Below are positions 8,642 to 15,351 of a stretch of 64,000 nt of DNA, piece by piece (position 1 is the stretch's first letter; every line of letters begins with the position of its first letter). Under the pieces are notes generated by a model. That model worked only from the letters and a program-made list of their open reading frames with translations, had not been told where the DNA came from and made no database searches. The stretch spans positions 2,480,001-2,544,000 of the forward strand of contig NC_004663.1 of the NCBI RefSeq assembly GCF_000011065.1. The letters are read 5' to 3'. The translations under genes were made by a program, and so were the position numbers. This DNA comes from Bacteroides thetaiotaomicron VPI-5482. Lineage in GTDB: Bacteria > Bacteroidota > Bacteroidia > Bacteroidales > Bacteroidaceae.

Positions 8642-9246
8642 TACAGTCTTTTCAAAGCCAGTTTTATTACTTTCTCCACCGGAGCATCCGGTTCTTCCTT
8701 CAAGATAGCCAGTACCACTTTCTGCGAAGGCGCGGCGGCAAAGCCAAGCATGGTCAGAGCGGCTACCGCTTCCTCCTGCACTTCTACGCTGGCAGATTGC
8801 AGCAGCATTCCGGCAGAAGCGCTTCCTCCTGCCACGGTGGCTCCCATCGTCTTTATCTTGTCTTTCAGGTCGACAATGACACGCTGCGCTGTTTTCAGTC
8901 CGATCCCCTTCACCGTTTTCAGCAAATTCGCATTTTCGGTGCTGATCACATTCACCAGTTCGGCAGGCGAAAGGGCAGAGAGAATCATACGTGCCGTATT
9001 GCCTCCGATGCCCGACACGGAAATGAGCAGCAGGAAAATCTCCCGCTCCTGCTTGTCGGCAAATCCGTAGAGCACATACGCGTCCTCCCGAATAGCTTCA
9101 TAGATATATAACTTACAGTTTTTCTTCCCCTGAATAGCCGAATAAGTATTCAGGGATATATTGGCGGCATAGCCTACCCCGTTACAGTCGATTACTGCGG
9201 TTGCCGGACTAAGTTCGGCAAGTTCGCCTCTTACATATTCTATCAT
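8641..9246 (-). CDS. ruvA: Holliday junction branch migration protein RuvA
   Basis: A 201-residue subunit that tetramerises on four-way DNA junctions and loads the RuvB motor during recombination and repair. The N-terminal OB fold runs to about residue 65 (MIEYVRGELAEL... NGVGYAANIS), then two helix-hairpin-helix motifs: SVSGIGGNTAR (about 78-88) and VKGIGLKTAQRVIVDLKDK (about 113-131). The C-terminal RuvB-binding helices follow a flexible Gly/Ala linker. Length fits the family. A -7 box ends only 8 bases before the ATG, so the 5' leader must be very short. Confidence 0.95.
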   Translation of the reverse strand: MIEYVRGELAELSPATAVIDCNGVGYAANISLNTYSAIQGKKNCKLYIYEAIREDAYVLYGFADKQEREIFLLLISVSGIGGNTARMILSALSPAELVNVISTENANLLKTVKGIGLKTAQRVIVDLKDKIKTMGATVAGGSASAGMLLQSASVEVQEEAVAALTMLGFAAAPSQKVVLAILKEEPDAPVEKVIKLALKRL

Positions 9247-9254
9247 ATACCTTG

Positions 9255-9262
9255 CAAAGATA
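9255..9262 (-). promoter_or_regulatory. -7 box TATCTTTG just before ruvA
   Basis: The minus strand reads TATCTTTG at 9262-9255. With initiation about 7 bases downstream, the transcript would begin almost at the ruvA ATG (9246). Confidence 0.5.
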
Positions 9263-9373
9263 AGACAAATTCACCACAGATGAAAAGACTTTCGCAACAT
9301 TTCCGCCTCGCAGTCAGAGGTGAAAAAATTAAAAATAATGCAGGCAGTAAACAAAACTTCCTAGTAATTTGTT

Positions 9374-9381
9374 TACTTTTG
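9374..9381 (+). promoter_or_regulatory. -7 box TACTTTTG of ddh
   Basis: TACTTTTG fits TAnnTTTG and lies 43 bases before the ddh ATG at 9425. No clear -33 partner. Confidence 0.55.
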
Positions 9382-9424
9382 TGGCAGAATTAAAGAAAAA
9401 TGTTCATATAAAACCAATAAAAGA

Positions 9425-10324
9425 ATGAAAAAAGTAAGAGCAGCTATTGTCGGTTACGGCAATATCGGACACTATGTACTTGAAGCGCTACAGGCAGCGC
9501 CTGATTTCGAAATAGCCGGAGTAGTTCGTCGTGCAGGAGCAGAGAACAAGCCGGAAGAGTTGGCAAACTATGCAGTAGTCAAAGATATCAAAGAGCTGGA
9601 AGGAGTGGAAGTGGCCATCCTCTGCACACCGACCCGCAGCGTTGAGAAATACGCGAAAGAATATTTGGCAATGGGAATCAACACGGTGGACAGCTTCGAC
9701 ATCCACACAGGCATCGTTGACCTGCGCCGCACGCTGGATGCCACCGCCAAAGAGCACAAAGCCGTATCCATCATCTCCGCAGGATGGGATCCGGGAAGCG
9801 ACTCGATCGTACGCACCATGCTCGAAGCAATCGCTCCGAAAGGCATCACTTACACCAACTTCGGTCCCGGCATGAGTATGGGACACACCGTAGCCGTAAA
9901 AGCGATCGACGGAGTGAAAGCCGCCCTCTCCATGACGATCCCTACTGGAACGGGAATCCACCGCCGCATGGTATATATCGAACTGAAAGACGGATACAAG
10001 TTTGAAGAAGTAGCCGCAGCCATCAAGGCAGACCCTTACTTCGTGAACGACGAGACACATGTAAAACTTGTGCCCAGCGTAGACGCACTGCTCGATATGG
10101 GACACGGTGTAAATCTGACTCGCAAGGGAGTTTCCGGTAAAACGCAGAATCAGCTGTTCGAGTTCAATATGCGCATCAACAATCCGGCACTGACCGCACA
10201 GGTACTTGTGTGCGTGGCACGCGCTTCCATGAAGCAGCAACCGGGGTGCTACACCATGGTAGAAGTCCCCGTCATCGACCTCCTTCCGGGCGACCGCGAA
10301 GAGTGGATCGGACACCTGGTATAA
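9425..10324 (+). CDS. ddh: meso-Diaminopimelate D-dehydrogenase
   Basis: A 299-residue NADPH-dependent enzyme that makes meso-diaminopimelate from tetrahydrodipicolinate in one step, feeding lysine and peptidoglycan synthesis. The Rossmann motif VGYGNIGHYVLEAL lies at residues 9-22. The stretch SAGWDPGSDSIVR (about 118-130) and the FGPGMSMGHT segment (about 145-154) are family hallmarks of the substrate site. Length is typical. It is alone on its strand; an IS1182-family element lies 31 bases past the stop. Confidence 0.93.
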   Translation: MKKVRAAIVGYGNIGHYVLEALQAAPDFEIAGVVRRAGAENKPEELANYAVVKDIKELEGVEVAILCTPTRSVEKYAKEYLAMGINTVDSFDIHTGIVDLRRTLDATAKEHKAVSIISAGWDPGSDSIVRTMLEAIAPKGITYTNFGPGMSMGHTVAVKAIDGVKAALSMTIPTGTGIHRRMVYIELKDGYKFEEVAAAIKADPYFVNDETHVKLVPSVDALLDMGHGVNLTRKGVSGKTQNQLFEFNMRINNPALTAQVLVCVARASMKQQPGCYTMVEVPVIDLLPGDREEWIGHLV

Positions 10325-10354
10325 TCTTTTATCCGCATAACTGAAATAAAAATG

Positions 10355-12202
10355 AGGTTGTGTCAAAACGCTGGCACAACCTTTTTTTATGCACAAAGCC
10401 CAGACTTTCACAAGCCCGGGCTTTGTTATTACCCAAAGTTTTTGTATCTTTAGGCATAAAGTTTTTCGTTATGGCAAAGTTACATTTTCGTCCTTACATT
10501 CCCAACCAAACAGTTCTTTTTCCCGGAAGAATTGATGAAAACATAGCAGCGAACGATCCGGTTCGCATAGTTCATACTGTTGTTGATAATCTCAATCTTG
10601 ACAATTTCAAGAAGCTTTATAAAGCAACCGGTCGTTGTCCTTATCATCCTAAAATGATGCTTAAGGTGATTATTTACGCCTACATGAACAATATCTATTC
10701 GTGCCGCAAAATAGAGAAGCTTCTCCTACGTGATATTCATTATATCTGGCTTTCCGGTAATGAACATCCGGATTTTATTACCATCAACCGTTTTCGAAAC
10801 CGTGTAAAAGAGGAAATAAATACTGTATTCACGCAGTTGGTTCTTGTCCTTGCCGACAAAGGTTTCATCAGCCTTGACGTAGAGTATATTGACGGTACCA
10901 AGATTGAGTCGAAAGCCAACAAATATACTTTTGTCTGGCGCAAGACAGTCGAAAAGAACCGTACAAAGCTGATGGATAAGATCCGCATTCTCCTGAAGCA
11001 GGTGGATGAAGTCATAGCCCAAGAGAACTCCATGAAAGATACACCCGTAGAGTTCACTCCCGCCATGCTCTCAGATATAGTGAATGAACTTAAAGAGGTG
11101 CTGGAACACCAGCCTGTAACAAAGGACAAGGAACAAAAGAAGGTCATCCGGGAAAAGAAGAAACAGGTCCGGGAACTTGAGGAGTACCGTGACAAGTTGA
11201 TAGAATACGACAACCATCTTGATACTCTTGGAGAACGCAACTCCTACTCCAAGACCGATCCTGATGCCACCTTCATGCGCATGAAAGAAGACGCCATGAG
11301 AAACGGACAGACCAAACCCGGATATAATCTGCAAATAGGTACCGAGAACCAATTCCTCATAGACTTCCGACTGTTTCCCAACCCAACCGATACACTGACC
11401 CTCATACCTTTCTTCCACTCCTTTGAGCAACGCTATAACCGCTTACCAACTGTCGGTGTGGCAGACTCCGGTTACGGCTCGGAAGAAAATTATCGGTTCA
11501 TGCAAGATAATGGGATAGAAGCCTTTGTCAAGTACAACTACTTCCATAAAGAACAGCGTCCCCGTTATACCCCCAATCCATTCCATGCGGAGAGTCTCCA
11601 TTACAATGCGGGGGAGGATTATTACGTTTGTCCTATGGGGCAGCACATGAACCGTATAGGAACCAGACGTGACAAAACAGCAAGCGGATACATCACCGAA
11701 AGTGCCCGGTATAAAGCACAAAGATGTGAAGGGTGTCCTTTGTGTGGCAGTTGCTTTAAAGCTAGGGGGAACCGTATGATAGAAGTCAACCACCGGTTAA
11801 ACCAATACAAACGGCAGGCACGGGAAAGGTTACTCTCGGAAGAAGGCATCAGGCATAGGGGAAGGCGATGTATAGAACCGGAAGCAGTTTTTGGACAAAT
11901 GAAACACAACATGGCATACAAAAGGTTCCGGCATGTGGGAGAAGACAAGGTTACAATGGACTTTGCCTTCTTTGCTATAGCTTTTAATATCAAAAAGATG
12001 TGTACAAAACTACTAAAAGCAGGAAAGAGAAGGAGTGCACACACTATATTTATCTTTATCAGACCACGTGTGACTCAAAATACGACGAATATTAAGCCTT
12101 ATTACCTAATTACTGAAAAAATAGTCGCATAGACAAAAAAAGAGGAACGACTATTTTATATTAAAAAAAGAAGGGGATGTGCCTTAGTTTTGACACAGCC
12201 CC
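10355..12202 (+). mobile_element. IS1182-family insertion sequence, complete
   Basis: The left end reads GAGGTTGTGTCAAAACG and the right end, read inward from 12202, GGGGCTGTGTCAAAACT, so the inverted repeats are about 17-24 bp with a few mismatches. About 1.85 kb with a single intact transposase gene. Similarity of the flanking AAAAAT on both sides makes the exact ends and target duplication uncertain. The left end also carries a hairpin GGTTGTG...CACAACC. Confidence 0.8.
10471..12132 (+). CDS. IS1182-family transposase
   Basis: A 553-residue DDE transposase. It starts MAKLHFRPYIPNQTVLFP, followed by a DUF772-type N-terminal domain (residues about 15-110, including RNRVKEEI). The catalytic core shows DVEYIDGTKIESKANKY with the first Asp, GVADSGYGSEENY with the second, and a C-terminal region RCIEPEAVFGQMKHNM carrying the Glu. 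A Cys-rich segment CEGCPLCGSC precedes it, as is usual in this family. I took the ATG at 10471; the frame is open further upstream but enters the inverted repeat. It appears intact and so probably active. Confidence 0.9.
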   Translation: MAKLHFRPYIPNQTVLFPGRIDENIAANDPVRIVHTVVDNLNLDNFKKLYKATGRCPYHPKMMLKVIIYAYMNNIYSCRKIEKLLLRDIHYIWLSGNEHPDFITINRFRNRVKEEINTVFTQLVLVLADKGFISLDVEYIDGTKIESKANKYTFVWRKTVEKNRTKLMDKIRILLKQVDEVIAQENSMKDTPVEFTPAMLSDIVNELKEVLEHQPVTKDKEQKKVIREKKKQVRELEEYRDKLIEYDNHLDTLGERNSYSKTDPDATFMRMKEDAMRNGQTKPGYNLQIGTENQFLIDFRLFPNPTDTLTLIPFFHSFEQRYNRLPTVGVADSGYGSEENYRFMQDNGIEAFVKYNYFHKEQRPRYTPNPFHAESLHYNAGEDYYVCPMGQHMNRIGTRRDKTASGYITESARYKAQRCEGCPLCGSCFKARGNRMIEVNHRLNQYKRQARERLLSEEGIRHRGRRCIEPEAVFGQMKHNMAYKRFRHVGEDKVTMDFAFFAIAFNIKKMCTKLLKAGKRRSAHTIFIFIRPRVTQNTTNIKPYYLITEKIVA

Positions 12203-12218
12203 ATTTTTTTTATCTTTG
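12189..12218 (+). promoter_or_regulatory. Possible hybrid promoter: -33 TTTG in IS end, -7 TATCTTTG outside
   Basis: TTTG at 12189-12192 lies in the right inverted repeat of the IS; TATCTTTG at 12211-12218 lies just outside. The spacing is 18 bases, slightly below the 19-21 usual for Bacteroides. The -7 box is 25 bases before the ATG at 12244. Confidence 0.4.
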
Positions 12219-12243
12219 TCGGAGAAGACAAAACACACTCGAT

Positions 12244-12549
12244 ATGAAAAGACTATTCATATTCTCAACATTTCTGTTATGCTTGCTATCGACTACCTTT
12301 TCACAGCAGTCCGATAACACGATCAAACCGAATCTGAAGTACGGAAAACCCTCCAAGGAAGAGCTCACCATGACCAGCTTTGCTCCCGACACCACCGCAA
12401 CGGCGTATGCCGACATCCAGATACCTTATTACTCCAACGGACGCAATCCGACACTGAAAGAAAACGTCAGCCAGCTTGCGTTATTCCTTGATTTCCGAAA
12501 ACAAGTAGCAAAACAATTTAATAACAAAATTATAATAAAGAGAATATGA
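12244..12549 (+). pseudogene. Remnant of a secreted protein, perhaps DUF3857/transglutaminase type, with an internal deletion
   Basis: The 101-residue frame starts with a good signal peptide (MKRLFIFSTFLLCLLSTTFS) followed by LKYGKPSKEELTMTSFAPDT, which resembles the start of the large Bacteroides DUF3857/transglutaminase-like secreted proteins as I remember them. After about residue 58 the sequence jumps to NPTLKENVSQLALFLDFRKQ, which looks like the C-terminal end of the same kind of protein. The middle (about 500 residues in full-length relatives) is missing in frame. It may still be translated. An IS1182 element lies 41 bases upstream. The family assignment is inference. Confidence 0.45.
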
Positions 12550-12875
12550 AGATATACAAAAAGAAAGAACTTCCCAGACATGAGGAAGAAGAGTTTTCAG
12601 TCATAGTACTGACTTGTGACGAACACGGAGAAACCAATCTTGGGTTTTATAACTTTGACACGGAAGATTGGAGTTTTCTTTCGGAAGCTGACCAAAGTTA
12701 TAGAGACTCTGAATTTGTATGGATATACCCACCAGCCAATCAGATGAAAGAGTTTTTGATAAAATCAATCAAAGCTGAACGCGAATCAGCTCCACCTTCA
12801 TCGAAGGAAAACTGGTTTAGAAAGAAAACCCAACCTATTAAAAAGAAAATCACTCTGGCTTTCAAGAAAAAATAA
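12546..12875 (+). CDS. Hypothetical protein, 109 residues
   Basis: The ATG overlaps the stop of the preceding remnant by the ATGA arrangement (12546-12549), which suggests translational coupling. The product is soluble: an acidic, aromatic N-terminal half (about residues 15-70, with LTCDEHGETNLGFYNFDTED) and a Lys-rich C-terminal tail ending ITLAFKKK. I do not recognise it. There is no signal peptide. Confidence 0.55.
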   Translation: MKIYKKKELPRHEEEEFSVIVLTCDEHGETNLGFYNFDTEDWSFLSEADQSYRDSEFVWIYPPANQMKEFLIKSIKAERESAPPSSKENWFRKKTQPIKKKITLAFKKK

Positions 12876-12880
12876 AAGTG

Positions 12881-12888
12881 TACCTTTG
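12881..12888 (+). promoter_or_regulatory. -7 box TACCTTTG of the hemolysin III gene
   Basis: TACCTTTG fits TAnnTTTG. It lies inside the frame if a GTG at 12878 were used, so it supports the downstream TTG start at 12917 with a leader of about 22 bases. Confidence 0.55.
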
Positions 12889-12916
12889 CGGCTCTAACCA
12901 AAGCCGAAAGGAAACA

Positions 12917-13567
12917 TTGGAAAATAAAAGATACAATAACGTCGAAGAATGGGCAAACACGCTCAGTCACGGAGCAGGTATACTGCTTGGAGTCATAGCC
13001 GGCTATTTCCTGCTCGCGAAAGCGGCGGCGGGTGCCGAACCGAAGTGGGCGGTAGCTTGTGTAACCGTCTACCTGTTTGGCATGCTGTCTTCTTATGTCA
13101 GCTCCACCTGGTATCACGGCAGCCGTCCGGGTAAGCTGAAGGAATTGCTTCGCAAATTCGATCACGGGGCTATCTATCTGCACATTGCGGGGACGTACAC
13201 TCCGTTTACACTGCTCGTCATGAGGCACGCAGGCGGTTGGGGATGGGGAATTTTCTCTTTTGTCTGGCTGTCGGCTATCGTCGGTTTTATACTGAGTTTC
13301 AAGAAACTGAAAGAACACAGTAATCTGGAAACCGCTTGTTATATAGCTATGGGAGCCTGCATCCTCGTGGCTATGAAGCCTTTGATGGATCATTTAGCAG
13401 AGATGGGAGCCGGTCCGGCTTTTTGGTGGCTGATAGGCGGAGGAGTTTCGTATATCATCGGGGCAGTGTTCTATTCGCTGCGCAAGCCATATATGCACGC
13501 TACGTTCCATCTGTTCTGTTTGGGAGGAAGCATAGGGCATATCATAGCGATCTGGCTGATATTGTAA
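12917..13567 (+). CDS. Hemolysin III family (PAQR-like) membrane protein
   Basis: A 216-residue protein with seven hydrophobic segments spread along its length. Family hallmarks are visible: NTLSHGAG near the N-terminus, SSTWYHG with SxxxH around residue 65, DHGAIYLHIAGTYTPF with DHxxI(Y/F)xxIAG(T/S)YTP around 88-103, and a C-terminal HLFCLGGSIGHIIAI with the third His. These conserved residues form the Zn site in the PAQR/YqfA/hemolysin III superfamily. I chose TTG at 12917, preceded by AAAGGAAAC and a suitably placed -7 box. The physiological role in bacteria is unclear; it may act in membrane lipid homeostasis. Confidence 0.88.
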   Translation: MENKRYNNVEEWANTLSHGAGILLGVIAGYFLLAKAAAGAEPKWAVACVTVYLFGMLSSYVSSTWYHGSRPGKLKELLRKFDHGAIYLHIAGTYTPFTLLVMRHAGGWGWGIFSFVWLSAIVGFILSFKKLKEHSNLETACYIAMGACILVAMKPLMDHLAEMGAGPAFWWLIGGGVSYIIGAVFYSLRKPYMHATFHLFCLGGSIGHIIAIWLIL

Positions 13568-13600
13568 GTAAAAGAAAGCCGTCAGGCAGAGTTCATCATT

Positions 13601-13822
13601 TCAATACGATGCTTCATCATTCAACACAAAAATTTCTTCCACCGGAACCCCGAAATAACGTGCTATCCTCAGCGCAAGGACAGTAGAGGGAATAAACTTT
13701 CCGGTCTCTACCGTATTGATTGTCTTTCGGGTTACTCCAATGGCTACAGCCAGTTCTTCCTGGCTGATATTCTTCATCGCCCTGTAGACCTTTATTTTAT
13801 TGAGCAGTTCTTTATTTTCCAT
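13601..13822 (-). CDS. Xre/Cro-type HTH regulator, 73 residues
   Basis: A compact helix-turn-helix protein of the YozG/AcrR-neighbour type: MKNISQEELAVAIGVTRKTI followed by NTVETGKFIPSTVLALRIAR and FGVPVEEIFVL. Nearly the whole protein is the DNA-binding domain. It overlaps the upstream membrane-protein gene by 11 bases, so the two are co-expressed. Proteins of this kind commonly repress their own two-gene operon; a candidate operator with inverted repeats lies at 14315-14341 over the expected start of transcription. Confidence 0.88.
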   Translation of the reverse strand: MENKELLNKIKVYRAMKNISQEELAVAIGVTRKTINTVETGKFIPSTVLALRIARYFGVPVEEIFVLNDEASY

Positions 13823-14276
13823 CTTTATAGGGATTATACAGAAGCAATCTTCTTATTTCTGAGAAAAGCATAGCTACCACCACTATAACCAGAGCACCCA
13901 TACGTACCGAGAGATTAAAAAAATCTCCAAAGCAATAAACTAATAATCCCATTTGCATAGCCGCATAAAAGCCTGCTGTCAAAGCCTTAGAATTATAGTC
14001 CGAATATATTTCACTATCTAATGCTCCCATTAATTTCTTATCTTTCTTTATTCTCTCCAAAATATCGGAAGCTCTTATCGCTACAACGACATACAGCAAA
14101 ACTGCAAATGCAAATATATACCATGTCTCTCCCAAAAATCCCTTTCTGCCAGTATCAAGACAAAATGTCTCCCACATTAATACTCCCATAAACAACATAC
14201 CGACAATCGTCCGCATCAAAAGAGCATTAAACCTTTTAATCTCCATTTTCTCAATCGTAATATTTTCCATAACCAT
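13812..14276 (-). CDS. Small membrane protein paired with Xre regulator
   Basis: A 154-residue protein with four hydrophobic segments: residues about 20-37 (LLMRTIVGMLFMGVLMW), 52-68 (IFAFAVLLYVVVAIRA), 100-118 (AGFYAAMQMGLLVYCF) and 126-140 (MGALVIVVVAMLF). The N-terminus and the loop ILERIKKDKKLMG are charged. Membrane-protein/Xre pairs of this layout are widespread in Bacteroidales and Firmicutes, the partner often being annotated as a DUF of unknown role. I cannot name the family. It starts at 14276 with a second possible ATG two codons later. Confidence 0.75.
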   Translation of the reverse strand: MVMENITIEKMEIKRFNALLMRTIVGMLFMGVLMWETFCLDTGRKGFLGETWYIFAFAVLLYVVVAIRASDILERIKKDKKLMGALDSEIYSDYNSKALTAGFYAAMQMGLLVYCFGDFFNLSVRMGALVIVVVAMLFSEIRRLLLYNPYKDGK

Positions 14277-14314
14277 AGAATTTAGTCCATATTCTTATTT
14301 TTAAGTTTCACCCA

Positions 14315-14350
14315 TAGGTTCCAAAAAGAAACCTTTAGGTTACAAATATA
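14315..14350 (-). promoter_or_regulatory. Promoter and candidate operator of the membrane protein/Xre operon
   Basis: On the minus strand a -7 box TATATTTG lies at 14350-14343. Directly downstream, over the likely start of transcription, are two overlapping inverted repeats: AACCTTTAGGTT at 14330-14341 and AGGTTCC...GAAACCT at 14315-14333. Such symmetry suits a dimeric Xre repressor. Confidence 0.45.
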
Positions 14351-14469
14351 GATATTAAAAACTATATTCCAACCAATCATCCATCTATTTTTTAATTCTT
14401 CCGTTTTTGTTGAACCAAACACTCCCTTTCATTCGTTATATAAATAGAGACTCTAAAACTGCAAGAACC

Positions 14470-15171
14470 ATGAACTGGGAAAATCACCTGATCAAAGACC
14501 TCCAATGGTCCAATGAGATTATCAACAGAGAAGCGAAAGAACGTGTAGCACGTGAGATCGCCGCCACAGCCAAAACAGGCGATGTGATAGGGGCCGGCTC
14601 CGGTTCCACCGTCTACCTCACTTTGTTTGAGCTGGCAAAGCGGATTCACGAAGAGCACCTATATCTGGAAGTGATTCCCGCCTCTCAGGAAATCTCCATG
14701 ACTTGCATACAACTGGGCATCCCGCAGACCACCCTTTGGGACAAACGCCCCGACTGGACATTCGACGGAGCGGATGAGGTAGACCCCGACCGCAACCTGA
14801 TAAAAGGACGTGGCGGAGCCATGTTCAAAGAAAAGCTGCTGATCAGAAGCAGCGGAAAAACCTTCATTATCGTCGATCCCAGCAAACTTGTCAATATCTT
14901 GGGAAGCAAATTCCCCATACCGGTAGAGGTGTTCCCGCATGCACTGTCATACGTCGAAAAAGAACTGCGCCGACTGGGTGCCTCCGAAATATCACTACGC
15001 CCCGCCCACGGAAAAGACGGTCCTATTTTGACAGAAAACGGAAACTTTATCCTTGATACCCGTTTCCATTATATTGACGCTTCGCTGGAAGAACAGCTGA
15101 AAACAATCACGGGCGTTATTGAAAGCGGACTTTTCATCAATTACGACATTGAAGTAGTTGTAACCAGATAA
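14470..15171 (+). CDS. rpiA: Ribose-5-phosphate isomerase A
   Basis: A 233-residue enzyme of the non-oxidative pentose phosphate pathway that interconverts ribose 5-phosphate and ribulose 5-phosphate. Motifs: GAGSGST (about residues 38-44, phosphate loop), DGADEVDPDRNLIKGRGGA (about 98-116, catalytic Asp and the Lys-Gly-Gly loop), and a C-terminal GLFINYDIEVVV. I chose ATG 14470 by family length; the frame is open to 14407. Monocistronic here. Confidence 0.93.
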   Translation: MNWENHLIKDLQWSNEIINREAKERVAREIAATAKTGDVIGAGSGSTVYLTLFELAKRIHEEHLYLEVIPASQEISMTCIQLGIPQTTLWDKRPDWTFDGADEVDPDRNLIKGRGGAMFKEKLLIRSSGKTFIIVDPSKLVNILGSKFPIPVEVFPHALSYVEKELRRLGASEISLRPAHGKDGPILTENGNFILDTRFHYIDASLEEQLKTITGVIESGLFINYDIEVVVTR

Positions 15172-15234
15172 AAACCAAGCATAGCACATAGGAAAATCAC
15201 CTTTTTAACATTTCACCCTTCCTTACACCCGGTC

Positions 15235-15242
15235 TATCTTTG
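15235..15242 (+). promoter_or_regulatory. -7 box TATCTTTG of the DUF3987 gene
   Basis: TATCTTTG is followed by a leader of about 105 bases before the ATG at 15352. The leader contains a small hairpin AATAGTG-AAAG-CACTATT near 15282-15299. Confidence 0.5.
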
Positions 15243-15351
15243 CAGCCGACTTAAGGAACCGACTATTCTGCACTCAATAAAATAGTGAAAGCACTATTCT
15301 CCCTTCTTTATCTCATACTATCATTTATCAATAAAAACAAAAAAACATAGT

